55,485 bases of DNA, from NCBI GenBank assembly GCA_030430845.1, contig JAUIKE010000038.1, positions 1 through 55,485 on the forward strand, in the 5' to 3' direction. The notes under the pieces are model-generated. The model saw only the letters and a list, made by a program, of their open reading frames with translations. It did no database searches and was not told the origin of the DNA. This DNA is from Bacteroidia bacterium (GTDB lineage Bacteria > Bacteroidota > Bacteroidia > Chitinophagales > Saprospiraceae). The translations under genes and the position numbers were made by a program. Shown here one piece after another: positions 1-10,155 of the stretch. Each line of letters begins with the position of its first letter. Positions within the stretch are counted from its first letter, which is position 1.

Positions 1-3000
1 CAAACCGCAAGCTGTACCACTACCGTGACCATAGTCTCTAATTCTCCTACTGCTTTGTGTAAGAGTCAGACGACACTTGTTGATCTGGATGAAAACGGAC
101 AAGGCACCATCACGCCCGACCTAATTGACGCAGGTTCTAATCATGTCTGTGGCCCGGTCACTTTATCCCTGGATCAAACCGATTTTGACTGTAGCCATCT
201 GGGGGAAAATGAAGTCACCCTTACCGTTTCGAATGAGGAGGGACAAACCGCAAGCTGTAATGCCACGGTGAAAGTCCGGGACAAAATCCCTTCCAAAATC
301 ACCTGCCCGCAGGATATTACTACTGATCCGGATCCCGCAATATGCACCGCCACCATCACAGAATTGGCTCCGACGATTACCGATAATTGCAGTGTCCTGT
401 TCCATAATTATATTGTAAGAGACGAACAGGGGCAAGCTTTCCTTTCGGCAGCAGGCACTCCAAAGCAACTCACTTTAGAGCCCGGCAGTTATGAGCTGAT
501 ATATTTGGCATATGATGTAGGGGGTAATGAAATAAGTTGCTCAACAAGCATCACCGTCCAGGACCAGGAAGCGCTCACGGCGCTTTGTCAAGACCAAACG
601 ATTTATCTTGACGAAAACGGCCAGGCATCCGTCACTGCCGCGCAAATTGACAACGGCTCTTCTGATAATTGCCGACCTGTCAGTCTGTCTCTTGATAAGA
701 CCGATTTCAATTGCAGGAATCTTGGAAATAATGAAGTCACCTTAAGCGTAAAGAGTGCTTCAGGAGAAGAAGCAACCTGCACCGCTACTATAACGGTCTT
801 GGACGACCTACCGCCCACCATCAGCTGTGCGGAAGATTATACTGTGAATGTCGATCCAGGAAGTTGCACCGCTTACCTATCTGATGCGGGCCCACTGAGC
901 TATTCCGATAATTGCAGGCTCAACTGGTTCGTAACGGAAGTGTTTAGTAAGGTCAAGGGGCAATTCAAATTGGTGTATTCCCATAAAACCGTTTATGGCC
1001 TTGACACCCGATTTAATTTAAGTGGTGGTGAAAATATTATCCGATTTAGGGTGAAAAACAGCCGTGGGTCTCAACTTTCAGCTAGTTGTGAAACCCGGGT
1101 CACAGTTCTTGACCCGGAGGCGCCCACTGCTATTTGCAAAAGTGAAGCTGTTATAGTTCACCTGGATGAAAACGGCCAGGCCTCCATTTCGCCAGAGCAA
1201 ATTGACAACGGCTCTTTTGACAACTGCGTAAAAGTAGACTTATCCCTGGACCGAACTGACTTTGATTGTGAGGATGTCAATAAGGAGATCCCCGTCACAC
1301 TAACCGTTAGCGATCCTTCCGGCAATACGGCAGCCTGTACTGCTACAGTCAGCATCAAAGATGAAATTTCACCAGGGGTAAGCTGCCAAAATCAGGTCGT
1401 CTACCTGGACGAGCAGGGTATGGCCTCCTTTAATCCCAATCTATTGTATGTCGGCTCAACGGATAATTGTCGGCTAACTCCACAAAATGAATACGAAACG
1501 GTGACTTTCAATTGTGGCGACATTGGGGATCACGAATTTGAATTCCGACAAAAAGATGCCTCCGGAAATGAAAATGCCTGTACAGGTATTGTAATGGTCC
1601 GGGATAATATTGCACCTGAAGTTGATTGTAGGGATATTACCGTCCAACTAGATAAAAACGGAGAAGCTTTCATCCCCACTTCAGCGATTTTGTTCAGTAA
1701 GTCGGATAATTGTGAGTTGGAATCCATTTCAACCAACATCCTCAATTACGATTGTTCGGATGCCGGAAAAACCTATTTGATCAAATATGAAATCTCCGAT
1801 AAATCGGGCAACACCGTCACTTGTCAGGCCGATGTAAGCATTGTTGATGAAGTGAAACCAATTGCAAAATGTAAAGATGCAGCGCTTCAATTGGACAAGC
1901 GGGGGATGGCTTCCCTTCAAATAGCAGACATTAATGACGGTTCCTACGATGCCTGCGGCATCAAGGACTTGAGCCTGAATAAGACGAATTTCTCCTGTTC
2001 AGATAAAGAAAGTACAGTTATCTTAACCGTTACCGACAACAATGGCAACCAAAGTAACTGCGAGGCCAAGGTGAGTCTTATCGATCAGACGCCTCCTCTG
2101 CCTGATTTAGCTATATTGCCTGTCGTCACCGGTGAGTGCTCTGCGTCTGTTTCTGAGGCTCCCAGGGCTACGGATAATTGTGCAGGTACTATTATAGGCA
2201 CCACCAACGACCCGCTGTCCTACACCGAGCAGGGCACCCACACCATCACCTGGATCTTCGACGATGGCAACGGCAATGTCGAAACCCAAACCCAAACCCT
2301 TATCGTCGATGATGTCACTGCACCGGTGCCCGATCAATATGAAGGTCTGCCCTTCTATTTACCTTCCATTGAAGGGGAATGCGAGGTGAGCGTGGATGTT
2401 GTCCCCACCGCAACCGACAATTGCGAAGGCAAAATATCCGGTACCACCAGCGACCCACGCTATTACGACCAACCGGGAACCTACCTGATCAAATGGATCT
2501 ATGACGACGGCAACGGCAACATCTCCGCACAGTTTCAATACGTCAACGTAACGAATGATGAAGCCCCCACCGCTCTTTGCAAAAATACCTCCATCCAATT
2601 GGACGAAAATGGCGAGGCTAACCTTTTGCCTTCCATGATTGACAACGGTTCTTTCGATGCGTGCAGCTCCATCAGTTTGCAGATTGGCATCTTATCAGGG
2701 GGCTTTGGCCCGGAAGGAATTCCAATGTCTGAAATCCCCTTGGACTGTTCAACTATTGGGGAAAGAGAAATCTACCTCCTGGTAACCGACGAGGCCGGTA
2801 ATCAGTCTCGATGCGAGGCTTTTGTCACCGTCGATTCGAATGGAGCCTGTGAAGGAGACAACACCTCCGATCCGGGTCAAAATCCTACTCCTCCAGGTTC
2901 AGGTTCAGGACCAAGTCCTTTTAGCCGCTTGAAGTCTGATCAGGTGGATAAGCCAATCCAGGCTGTAGAGATTAAGGCCTTTCCCAATCCATTCTCCTAC

Positions 3001-3234
3001 AGCTTGACGCTGCAGCTTCATTTGCCTAAGGAAGAGCGTACACTCATTGAAGTGTTCAATGTGCAGGGGCAGCGAATCAAAACCCTGAACTCCGGAATAT
3101 TGACTGCGGGCATGCACCAATTCGAATGGGACGGCACTACCCAGGACGGAGTTTCCTTATCCTCAGGCTTGTATCTGATCCGGGTTATTTCCGGCGAGGT
3201 ACAGACAATGGAGAAGGTTTTATTGCAGCGATAA
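1..3234 (+). CDS. Giant secreted HYR-like repeat protein with type IX sorting tail (5' truncated)
   Basis: The reading frame is open from base 1, and its first residues (QTASCTTTV) match an internal repeat, so the true start lies upstream of the window. The visible part (about 1077 aa) consists of cysteine-containing beta-sandwich-like repeats. At least seven copies follow the pattern [AD]xCK..xLDENGxA...IDNGSxDxC. They alternate with HYR-like units of the ..PxATDNC..GTTxDP..G.. type; the two clearest cover roughly residues 700-860 counted from base 25. A Pro/Gly/Ser-rich linker (GSGSGPSP) leads to a C-terminal domain starting KAFPNPF and ending EKVLLQR, which has the form of a T9SS type A sorting domain. 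The likely role is a cell-surface or secreted adhesin or structural protein exported by the type IX system. The ligand is unknown. A terminator hairpin follows the stop. Confidence 0.85.
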   Translation, partial: QTASCTTTVTIVSNSPTALCKSQTTLVDLDENGQGTITPDLIDAGSNHVCGPVTLSLDQTDFDCSHLGENEVTLTVSNEEGQTASCNATVKVRDKIPSKITCPQDITTDPDPAICTATITELAPTITDNCSVLFHNYIVRDEQGQAFLSAAGTPKQLTLEPGSYELIYLAYDVGGNEISCSTSITVQDQEALTALCQDQTIYLDENGQASVTAAQIDNGSSDNCRPVSLSLDKTDFNCRNLGNNEVTLSVKSASGEEATCTATITVLDDLPPTISCAEDYTVNVDPGSCTAYLSDAGPLSYSDNCRLNWFVTEVFSKVKGQFKLVYSHKTVYGLDTRFNLSGGENIIRFRVKNSRGSQLSASCETRVTVLDPEAPTAICKSEAVIVHLDENGQASISPEQIDNGSFDNCVKVDLSLDRTDFDCEDVNKEIPVTLTVSDPSGNTAACTATVSIKDEISPGVSCQNQVVYLDEQGMASFNPNLLYVGSTDNCRLTPQNEYETVTFNCGDIGDHEFEFRQKDASGNENACTGIVMVRDNIAPEVDCRDITVQLDKNGEAFIPTSAILFSKSDNCELESISTNILNYDCSDAGKTYLIKYEISDKSGNTVTCQADVSIVDEVKPIAKCKDAALQLDKRGMASLQIADINDGSYDACGIKDLSLNKTNFSCSDKESTVILTVTDNNGNQSNCEAKVSLIDQTPPLPDLAILPVVTGECSASVSEAPRATDNCAGTIIGTTNDPLSYTEQGTHTITWIFDDGNGNVETQTQTLIVDDVTAPVPDQYEGLPFYLPSIEGECEVSVDVVPTATDNCEGKISGTTSDPRYYDQPGTYLIKWIYDDGNGNISAQFQYVNVTNDEAPTALCKNTSIQLDENGEANLLPSMIDNGSFDACSSISLQIGILSGGFGPEGIPMSEIPLDCSTIGEREIYLLVTDEAGNQSRCEAFVTVDSNGACEGDNTSDPGQNPTPPGSGSGPSPFSRLKSDQVDKPIQAVEIKAFPNPFSYSLTLQLHLPKEERTLIEVFNVQGQRIKTLNSGILTAGMHQFEWDGTTQDGVSLSSGLYLIRVISGEVQTMEKVLLQR

Positions 3235-3259
3235 AGATTTTTTTCAAACCTGATTTTTT

Positions 3260-3305
3260 AAAGAGGGATGCGGCAACAGTCGTATCCCTCTTTCTTCATT
3301 TTGTT
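3260..3305 (+). terminator. Intrinsic terminator after the repeat protein
   Basis: A 10-bp stem (AAAGAGGGAT / ATCCCTCTTT, 3260-3269 and 3284-3293) with a 14-nt loop is followed by a T-rich stretch. It lies 26 nt after the stop codon at 3234, a conventional rho-independent terminator layout. Confidence 0.7.
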
Positions 3306-3390
3306 CATGAAGACAAATTCTATAACTTGTAACTACAATTCCTACTTACCGTTTAAATGTATACACAAAAGCAGTTAACCTAAGGGCAGA

Positions 3391-6300
3391 ATGTGGTTAA
3401 AGGAACATCTCATATTAATTATTTTTTTATTACTCTTTTCTGATGGTATAATCGGTCAGAGTAATGACTCTTTTCCCACCTTATTTCCTGCGCATTCTGA
3501 AAACTTCGAAGATCTGGCCTCCTATCCTTCTCTTTGCTTTAGAGATGTTTTCCAAAGCTCAGATGGCAGGTTATGGTTTATCCCATGCTCCGTAGTGGAG
3601 AATAATCTGGGCCTTCGCCTGCTTCAATTTGATGGATATGCCTTCCGTTCTGCTACGAGTGGTTTGGATACACTTGATCAAAACACCAAGATTAGAGGTA
3701 TTTATAAAGAGGATATTTTGGTAGGTTATTCATCTATAGAAGGTAACAATCAAATTATATTCTATGATGTCATAAAAGAAGAACTCAAAATTATTCCATT
3801 CAAGGAAAAAGGTACTATTCAGAATATCAGTGTAACAAAAGATGATCGAATTTTTGTAGTTAGCCAAACTCAAGATCGTTGGCTTATATGGGAATGGAAA
3901 CAAGGAAAATTGGATAAAAACTGTGAAGTATCAAAACCGCCACATTGGACGGATGAGGCTAACTCCGTATTTGTCTACCCATATCAGGATGGAGAAGACT
4001 TCTGGGTAACCTCCACAAAAAAACTTGAGTTCCTGTATTTTAATAAAAAAACTTCTGCAAAAAGAATTTATAAAATAACAGACTTCAAAACACCTCTCTA
4101 TGCTAAGATTGATAAAAGACGGAGGTATAATGACGCCTTAGTCCGACTTACCAAAGCCTCTGAAGATTCCTATTATATTATTGTTCAGGGTTTGTTGTAC
4201 CAACTTGATCTAACAACCAACAGTTTTGAATTCCTTAAAGGTATTGATGAACGATGGATGCCTTTAAATATGTTCACCGACAAGAAAGGAAATATTGTTT
4301 TTGTTTTTGAAAAAGACTGGAGGCAACTCCATGCTGTTTTGATGGATAAAGAGGGAAAACTATATGATTACGGACCTCTGGTCAAAAAGATAAAGAGCAG
4401 GAGTATTGTGACTATGGCCAGTCCAAATTTTAAAAAAGAGGTATACATATGCGCTTCTTCTGATATCCTTTTTGAAACGGTTCAAGCTTCCGAGGCCATA
4501 AAAAAGTATCCCACTTTCCTCGGAATAAGAAGCATGTATGAACTGGATACCGGCCAATTTATCATTAGTCAGGAAGAACCACCCTTAAGGTTTTTGAATG
4601 TCCATGATCGTAAAATCACTGTTTTTCCCGGCCCATTAAGTGGTGCTGTCAAAGCCCCCATTTTTCGGTTCAATACAGATACTGAAGGTAAGATCTGGTT
4701 TTACAGATATAAAAACCTGGTCAGCTTTGACCCCGCTTCCGGAAAGATCCAGGAGTATCCGACAACCGTCAATAGAAATATTCTGCTAACCTCTTTTATA
4801 GACAACGACCGGATGGTTCTGGCTGACCAGAATCAGATTTACTTTTTTGATTTAACAAGCCTACAAACGGAGCCTTACCTGGAAAACGGCCAGGCCGTAA
4901 GCTTCCCGGGCGTCATTCAAGACATTCTTTACAGCCGTGATAATTACCTCTGGGTAGCGTCCAGTAAGGGTTTGTGGAGAATAGACTTAAAAACCGGCCG
5001 GCTTTACAGTCAACATCCATTCTTGCCGGCTAATCACTTTCTCTGCCTGCATGAAGATGAAAAAGGGCGACTCTGGCTCGGGACTTCCCTCAGTGGTCTG
5101 ATCATACTTGACCCCTCCAATCAGTCTTATCAGGTTTTAAATGATACCCAGGGTTTGCCCAATAATACGGTTGTCAGCATTGTTAAAGATGATGAAGGCT
5201 ACCGCTGGATAGGGACTTACCGGGGTGTCTCCATGATTTCACCGGAAGGAAATGTGGCCTATAACATCAGTCCGGAAGAAGGACTAGCTCATTCCGAAAG
5301 CAATCGTTATGCCTATTTGAAAGCCCGTGACGGAAAAATCCTAATAGGTACTATTAAGGGGCTCAGTATTATTGACCCTCAAAAAATCAAGGAACAAATT
5401 AGAAGGGAAAAAGAGCTTCAGATTTACCTTACTGCTATTAGGTTTTATGATAAAGAAAAAAAAGAAATCATAAGTAAGCAAAATAATTTGGGCGAGCCCT
5501 TGTCTCTGGACTTTCCTGCCTCCAAACGTTTTCTTCACCTGACTGTCAGCTTATCCGAATACTTCAACCCTGCCGCCAGCCAGTATGCTTACAAGCTAGA
5601 AGGCCTGAACCAGAACTGGAACTACCTGGGCAAACAAAACAGCCTTAGCCTTAATGCCTTGCCTGCCGGAAAATATAGGTTACTAATCAAAGGAGCCGAT
5701 CATCTCGGCAACTGGACTAAGACTCCTCTGTCCATTAATATTCGCGCGCGCGATTATTTTTACCGTCAAACTTGGTTTTTAGTACTCTTAATGAGCCTTG
5801 TTTCCATTATAGCTTATTATTGGATCCGTCGTTTGCGACTGGAAAAAACGAGACTGGAAGTGGAGGTCAAAAGAAGAACGCAAAAAATTGAGGAAGATAA
5901 AAAAACCATAGAAGCTCAGGCTCTGGAACTCCAACAACTGGATGAGATGAAATCTCGGTTTTTTACAAATATCGCCCACGAATTGCGAACCCCAATCACA
6001 CTCATCACCGCTCCGGTAGAACAGATCCTCGGAAAAGCTAATGGCTCCTTTCACAATGGTATGCAAAACAGTCTGAAGCTCGTACTCCGAAATGGCCGTA
6101 AACTGCTGCGCCTCGTTGAAGAACTCTTTGAATTATCCCGACTGGAAGCCAATAAGACGCAATTGAATGAAACGGAAACTTCACTCTCCTCATTTTGCCG
6201 GCAAATTTTCAGCGCTTTCCAGTCTAAATCGGAGCTAAACAGGATCGATTATCAATTTGACAGTGAACTCAATGATGATGAAATTTTTGCCATAGATCGC

Positions 6301-7494
6301 GACCGCCTGGAAAAGATCCTCAGCAATTTGTTATCCAATGCATTTAAATTTACGCCTCCGGAGGGGAAGATCTATATGCAAATTGTGAGAGAAGAACAAG
6401 ACATATTCATCAATATTGAAGATAGTGGGCCAGGTATATCCGCTCAAGATTTGCCTCATATCTTCAACCGGTATTACCAAACAAAAAAGGAGAATATTCA
6501 TGAAGATTCCGGCCTGGGCATCGGCCTGGCCTTATCCAATGAGCTGGCTCGTTTAATGCATGGAAATTTAAGTGCGCAAAGTGAAGTCGGCAAGGGAAGC
6601 ATATTTACGCTGTGCTTTGCTCCTTCCCGTCTTGAACTGGAACAAATACCCCTTACCGAAACCCCAGCTACGAAACTTATTTCTGAGCCCGTACCAACTC
6701 CAGTAAACGCGCTGTCAAATAAAGGAGAGAAACCTCCGATCCTGGTAGTCGAAGACAATCCCGATATGCAAATACTTATTCAATCCATCTTAGAAGAAGA
6801 GTACGACTGCCGGGTCGCCCATCACGGAGCTGAAGCCTGGAATTGGATTGAAAGCAAACAGATCAAGCCGCAAGAAGTCGAGCTGGTTCTATCCGACATT
6901 ATGATGCCTCAAATGGATGGCTATGAGCTATTGAATCGGATCAAAAAACATCCCCATTGGCAGCGCAAGCCCATCGTAATGCTGACGGCACGGTCAGAAG
7001 AAGAAGACAAACTTCAGGCGCTCCGCCTGGGCGTAGATGATTACCTGCTCAAACCCTTTTCACCTGTCGAACTAAAGGTCCGCCTGGCTAATCTTATCCG
7101 TAATGCGAAAGAACGGCAAGCCTTCCTCGAAAAAGAAGGCGCTAGCATCAGCTTTCAGTTTGAACAATTGCCTGCAGCAGATCAAAGCTGGCTACAGAAC
7201 CTCGAAGCAGCAGCCAAAAAAGCGCTGGACCGACAAATTGACCTTTCCAAATCTTACCTGGCCGACCAAATGGCGCTCAGCGAACGCCAACTCCTGCGCC
7301 GGCTGAAAGCCCTGACCGGACTGACCATTCAAAAATATATTCTGGAAATTAAACTGCAGAAAGCACGGCACTTTTTAGAAAATAAAGCCTTCCAAACCGT
7401 GTCAGAAGTCGCCTTTGCCTGTGGTTTCAATTCCGCTGGTTATTTCAGCCGCCTGTACGAACAACATTTTGGGAAGAGACCTAGTAATTACTGA
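3391..7494 (+). CDS. Hybrid two-component system protein (propeller sensor - HisKA - HATPase - REC - AraC HTH)
   Basis: This is a one-protein phosphorelay typical of Bacteroidota, 1367 aa. Domain order: signal peptide (about 1-22); periplasmic two-component-regulator propeller repeats (about 50-680); a Y_Y_Y domain (about 710-785, SQYAYKLEGLNQNWNYLG); one transmembrane helix (about 792-812); a coiled coil; HisKA with the phospho-acceptor His863 in NIAHELRTPITLI; HATPase with N-box LSNLLSNAFKF and glycine motifs DSGPGI and GIGLAL; a receiver with Asp1169 in LSDIMMPQMDGYELL; and a C-terminal AraC-type HTH. All catalytic motifs are intact, so it should sense an extracellular ligand and regulate genes directly. 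Such proteins usually control polysaccharide-use loci, but none is adjacent. The nearest SusCD pairs are about 42 kb away, so the target is not evident. Confidence 0.95.
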   Translation: MWLKEHLILIIFLLLFSDGIIGQSNDSFPTLFPAHSENFEDLASYPSLCFRDVFQSSDGRLWFIPCSVVENNLGLRLLQFDGYAFRSATSGLDTLDQNTKIRGIYKEDILVGYSSIEGNNQIIFYDVIKEELKIIPFKEKGTIQNISVTKDDRIFVVSQTQDRWLIWEWKQGKLDKNCEVSKPPHWTDEANSVFVYPYQDGEDFWVTSTKKLEFLYFNKKTSAKRIYKITDFKTPLYAKIDKRRRYNDALVRLTKASEDSYYIIVQGLLYQLDLTTNSFEFLKGIDERWMPLNMFTDKKGNIVFVFEKDWRQLHAVLMDKEGKLYDYGPLVKKIKSRSIVTMASPNFKKEVYICASSDILFETVQASEAIKKYPTFLGIRSMYELDTGQFIISQEEPPLRFLNVHDRKITVFPGPLSGAVKAPIFRFNTDTEGKIWFYRYKNLVSFDPASGKIQEYPTTVNRNILLTSFIDNDRMVLADQNQIYFFDLTSLQTEPYLENGQAVSFPGVIQDILYSRDNYLWVASSKGLWRIDLKTGRLYSQHPFLPANHFLCLHEDEKGRLWLGTSLSGLIILDPSNQSYQVLNDTQGLPNNTVVSIVKDDEGYRWIGTYRGVSMISPEGNVAYNISPEEGLAHSESNRYAYLKARDGKILIGTIKGLSIIDPQKIKEQIRREKELQIYLTAIRFYDKEKKEIISKQNNLGEPLSLDFPASKRFLHLTVSLSEYFNPAASQYAYKLEGLNQNWNYLGKQNSLSLNALPAGKYRLLIKGADHLGNWTKTPLSINIRARDYFYRQTWFLVLLMSLVSIIAYYWIRRLRLEKTRLEVEVKRRTQKIEEDKKTIEAQALELQQLDEMKSRFFTNIAHELRTPITLITAPVEQILGKANGSFHNGMQNSLKLVLRNGRKLLRLVEELFELSRLEANKTQLNETETSLSSFCRQIFSAFQSKSELNRIDYQFDSELNDDEIFAIDRDRLEKILSNLLSNAFKFTPPEGKIYMQIVREEQDIFINIEDSGPGISAQDLPHIFNRYYQTKKENIHEDSGLGIGLALSNELARLMHGNLSAQSEVGKGSIFTLCFAPSRLELEQIPLTETPATKLISEPVPTPVNALSNKGEKPPILVVEDNPDMQILIQSILEEEYDCRVAHHGAEAWNWIESKQIKPQEVELVLSDIMMPQMDGYELLNRIKKHPHWQRKPIVMLTARSEEEDKLQALRLGVDDYLLKPFSPVELKVRLANLIRNAKERQAFLEKEGASISFQFEQLPAADQSWLQNLEAAAKKALDRQIDLSKSYLADQMALSERQLLRRLKALTGLTIQKYILEIKLQKARHFLENKAFQTVSEVAFACGFNSAGYFSRLYEQHFGKRPSNY

Positions 7495-7521
7495 ATTTTA
7501 ATTTATCTGGAACTTATACAT

Positions 7522-8082
7522 ATGAAAAAATTGATCCTCAACCATCTCCAGGGTAAAAAAGTGCTCCTCTTCTTCATCCTGACGAATATCGTTTATGTCT
7601 TCATGCTGCTGGTCACTATACCCAAAGTGCTGAGTTTTGCAGGAGGAAGTAATATTCCTGACATGATGCCAACAGGTTATGCTCCATTCTATATCGATCT
7701 ATTATTTAATGAATTAGGAGAGCAAGGGCGTTCTGTTTATTTAAACTCCCAAATCCCGGCAGATATGATCTATCCCTTTTTATTTGGGATCAGCTATTGT
7801 TTGTTAATGGCTTTTCTATTAAAAAAGATGGGTAAACTGGATCATTGGGCATTCAATTTCACCTACCTGCCCCTGGCTGCGGGGCTTTTTGATTACCTGG
7901 AAAATATAGGCGTGATTATGATGCTCAAGCAGTTTCCTGATATCTCCGCTTCCCTGGTACGCAGCAGCAGCATCTTTACGCTATTAAAAAGTGGATTGAC
8001 CACCATTTATTTTTCTGCATTGATCATTATTTTCTTGATTTATTTGGTTTTATTGCTGAGGAATAGAACAAGGAAAAATTAA
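7522..8082 (+). CDS. Small four-helix membrane protein of unknown function
   Basis: A 186-aa protein starting 28 nt after the hybrid regulator on the same strand, so probably co-transcribed. It has four hydrophobic segments (about 13-37, 84-101, 112-134 and 155-178), a lysine-rich N-terminus and a basic tail (RNRTRKN). No catalytic motif is recognised. It resembles the many short uncharacterised membrane proteins of Bacteroidota. Its position suggests it may be a target or accessory of the regulator, but that is inference from adjacency only. Confidence 0.75.
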   Translation: MKKLILNHLQGKKVLLFFILTNIVYVFMLLVTIPKVLSFAGGSNIPDMMPTGYAPFYIDLLFNELGEQGRSVYLNSQIPADMIYPFLFGISYCLLMAFLLKKMGKLDHWAFNFTYLPLAAGLFDYLENIGVIMMLKQFPDISASLVRSSSIFTLLKSGLTTIYFSALIIIFLIYLVLLLRNRTRKN

Positions 8083-8161
8083 TACCGGTCTAAAAATGTC
8101 CATGCATCTAACCCAAATTGCTTCTCCCCTGAAAACAGGATACCTGAATGTGGATTTAGGA

Positions 8162-8515
8162 TTAGATCAATACATCTATCGACTTCAAGCCTCCGCTGAG
8201 GTTAAATACCTTTTCAAAACCGCCATTTTGCATTAATCGGCAAGCTCGAAGGCTACGGCGCTCAGATCGGCAATAAACGAAATAGGTCTGCTTGGGATCT
8301 AATTGCTCCATTTTGTCCCAAAACCCTTCTGCCAGGTAGTCGATATTAATCGCGCCGTCCAGATGATTAGCGCGGTATTCATCAGCAGTACGTACATCAA
8401 TCAAAACAGCGTCGGGGTGCCGTTGATAAGATTCCAGAAAATCTTGAGGTGGCAGGTTGTTAAGCTCCTGTTTGATCAATTGCCAACGACCCATTTTGCA
8501 TTCTTGGTTTTCCAT
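8162..8515 (-). CDS. Single-domain rhodanese-like sulfurtransferase
   Basis: A 117-aa protein with a single rhodanese fold: the Asp-Val-Arg motif (LIDVRTADEYRANHLDGAINI) and the active-site loop VYCRSERRS with the sulfur-accepting cysteine. The CRSERRS loop fits a small GlpE/PspE-type sulfurtransferase. The ATG at 8515 is used here; an in-frame ATG seven codons in (MGRWQL) is also possible. There is no signal peptide, so it is probably cytoplasmic. It lies downstream of, and in the same direction as, the PLP sulfur-amino-acid enzyme, with a terminator-like hairpin between them, so a shared sulfur-metabolism role is plausible but co-transcription is doubtful. Confidence 0.85.
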   Translation of the reverse strand: MENQECKMGRWQLIKQELNNLPPQDFLESYQRHPDAVLIDVRTADEYRANHLDGAINIDYLAEGFWDKMEQLDPKQTYFVYCRSERRSLRACRLMQNGGFEKVFNLSGGLKSIDVLI

Positions 8516-8564
8516 ACGGTAGGTTATTTTTTAGAAAACAGTTTGACTCCCCTGCTTTGTTGTG

Positions 8565-8609
8565 TCTAAATTAAAAATAAAAATTGGCTCTCAAATGTGA
8601 AAGCCAATT
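8565..8609 (-). terminator. Intrinsic terminator after the PLP enzyme gene
   Basis: A perfect 8-bp stem (AATTGGCT 8582-8589 / AGCCAATT 8602-8609) with a 12-nt loop. Read on the minus strand it is followed by TTTATTTTTAATTTA. It lies about 80 nt past the stop of the gene ending at 8687 and separates it from the rhodanese gene. Confidence 0.65.
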
Positions 8610-8686
8610 GTATTTTTTCTGACCTAATCCCTTTTAAGCTGCAAGTAACAAGCTTTTTCTTAAAAAGAAAGTAATGTTGATCACAT

Positions 8687-9982
8687 TTATAACGGACTGT
8701 CCTCCAACATCCATTCCTTTAGTGAATTTTCAGGCTGCCTGCTAGCTGAAAACGCGTGATCAATATCACCGATCAGGTCTTCAAAATGCTCTAACCCAAT
8801 AGATAATCGAATCATTTGATCTGTAATACCATGTGCCATACGCTCCTCTCGCGGTACGCCCGCATGAGTCATACTCGCAGGATGTTCCGCCAAAGATTCC
8901 GAACTACCCAGACTAACAGCGAGCTTGATCGTTCTCAGGCCGTTCAAAAAGGCAAAAGCGTCTTTTTCATCCCCTTTAATATCAAAAGAGATCATACCTC
9001 CACCACTCATACACTGGCGTTGATAAATGTCATACTGTCTTCCGTCAACTGCCTCCAAATGACCAGGATAGTACAGCCGCTCTACCAAAGGATGTCCCTT
9101 AAGGTAATCTGCTACTTTACGAGCATTGTAGGCCTGTCGGTCCATTCTTATCTTCAGCGTCTCCAGGCTCCGGCTGATCAGCCAGGCCGTATTCGGGTCA
9201 ATCATATTTCCTAAAAAAGTCCGCATAGTACGAATCTGCAACATCAATTCGGCATTTCCCAAACAGGCCCCTGCAATTACATCGCTGTGCCCGGCTATAT
9301 ACTTCGTGGCAGAGTACAAAACCAAGTCCGCACCATGGGCCATTGGATGCTGCCAAACCGGCCCCATGTAGGTATTGTCAACCGCCAGGATTATCTGATT
9401 TTCTGAATTAAGTTCATCAATCAGCGATCTTAACATAGCTATGTCGACAAGTGCATTGGTCGGGTTGGAGGGCGTTTCAGCATAAATCATTTTTAAAGCC
9501 GGCAATTCTCCTGAGTCCTTCAAGCGATCCAGAATCTGTTCCTTGCTTTCATTTGGTGAAAAGGAAAGAATCTTAACCCCCATCAGCGGAAGGATCTCCT
9601 CTATGAAATGTGAAGTCCCCCCGTACAAGGTGTGGCCGTGAAGCAGGAGGTCACCGGGCTTTAGGAAAGATAAAAAAGCCGTCGAAATCGCCGCCATCCC
9701 ACTCGCAAAAAACGCACCATCCTCTGCCGCTTCCCACAAAGCCAAACGCTTTTCACATATCTCCAGGTTGGGGTTGCTTATCCGACTGTATATGTAGGCT
9801 TTTTCTTCCCCCTCCTTCGCTTCATCCAAGCCGTAAGCCAGTTCAAACTGACGTTTGCCTTCCTCCGCGGTAGGAAATACAAAAGTAGAAGTTTGAAAAA
9901 TTGGGCACTTGACGGCTCCTCCGTATTCTGCTGGATTATAGCCGTAAGACATCATAGCGCTTTCAGGATATTTCTTTTTCAT
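8687..9982 (-). CDS. Trans-sulfuration family PLP enzyme (cystathionine gamma-synthase/lyase or methionine gamma-lyase type)
   Basis: A 431-aa fold-type I PLP enzyme of the Cys/Met metabolism family. It has the PLP-lysine motif LYSATKYIAGHSDVIAG, the phosphate-binding SGMAAI segment, the HTLYGGTSHF loop, and the C-terminal SLGSSESLAEHPASMTH signature. The loop carries Gly where methionine gamma-lyases carry a distinctive Cys (YGCT), so a cystathionine- or O-acylhomoserine-type activity is as likely as methionine gamma-elimination; substrate not settled. The ATG at 9982 (MKKKYPESAMM) is chosen over the longer frame from 10078 because a TAnnTTTG promoter at 10004-10011 lies inside the extra 32 codons and would place transcription initiation downstream of that start. 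The gene is divergent from an Lrp/AsnC regulator, the usual layout for amino-acid catabolic enzymes under local control. Confidence 0.9.
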   Translation of the reverse strand: MKKKYPESAMMSYGYNPAEYGGAVKCPIFQTSTFVFPTAEEGKRQFELAYGLDEAKEGEEKAYIYSRISNPNLEICEKRLALWEAAEDGAFFASGMAAISTAFLSFLKPGDLLLHGHTLYGGTSHFIEEILPLMGVKILSFSPNESKEQILDRLKDSGELPALKMIYAETPSNPTNALVDIAMLRSLIDELNSENQIILAVDNTYMGPVWQHPMAHGADLVLYSATKYIAGHSDVIAGACLGNAELMLQIRTMRTFLGNMIDPNTAWLISRSLETLKIRMDRQAYNARKVADYLKGHPLVERLYYPGHLEAVDGRQYDIYQRQCMSGGGMISFDIKGDEKDAFAFLNGLRTIKLAVSLGSSESLAEHPASMTHAGVPREERMAHGITDQMIRLSIGLEHFEDLIGDIDHAFSASRQPENSLKEWMLEDSPL

Positions 9983-10003
9983 AACTTTATTTATTTTTCT
10001 ATT

Positions 10004-10034
10004 CAAAGTTACTACCTTTAGAAAAATATCCCAA
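10004..10034 (-). promoter_or_regulatory. Bacteroidota-type promoter for the PLP enzyme
   Basis: Read on the minus strand, TAACTTTG (10011-10004) matches the Bacteroidota -7 consensus TAnnTTTG exactly. A TTG lies 20 nt upstream (10034-10032), in -33 position. Transcription would start near 9998, consistent with the ATG at 9982. Confidence 0.6.
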
Positions 10035-10155
10035 TGACCTAGATCAATCAAGAATATAAAACTACACAAGCCCAACATTCTCGAAAAATAAACTTAAACA
10101 ATTGATTAGCTGAGCCAAAAAAAGAAAAAAATTCTGTTACCTTATCTTCTTCACT

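Noticed and set aside
25..3234. A complete gene starting at the GTG at 25
   Set aside because: The frame is open to base 1 and the first residues match an internal repeat, so this GTG is an ordinary valine codon in a gene cut by the window edge.
9983..10078. A 32-residue hydrophobic N-terminal extension of the PLP enzyme
   Set aside because: It would place a membrane-like segment on a cytosolic enzyme, and an exact TAnnTTTG promoter lies within it; the ATG at 9982 gives the normal family start.
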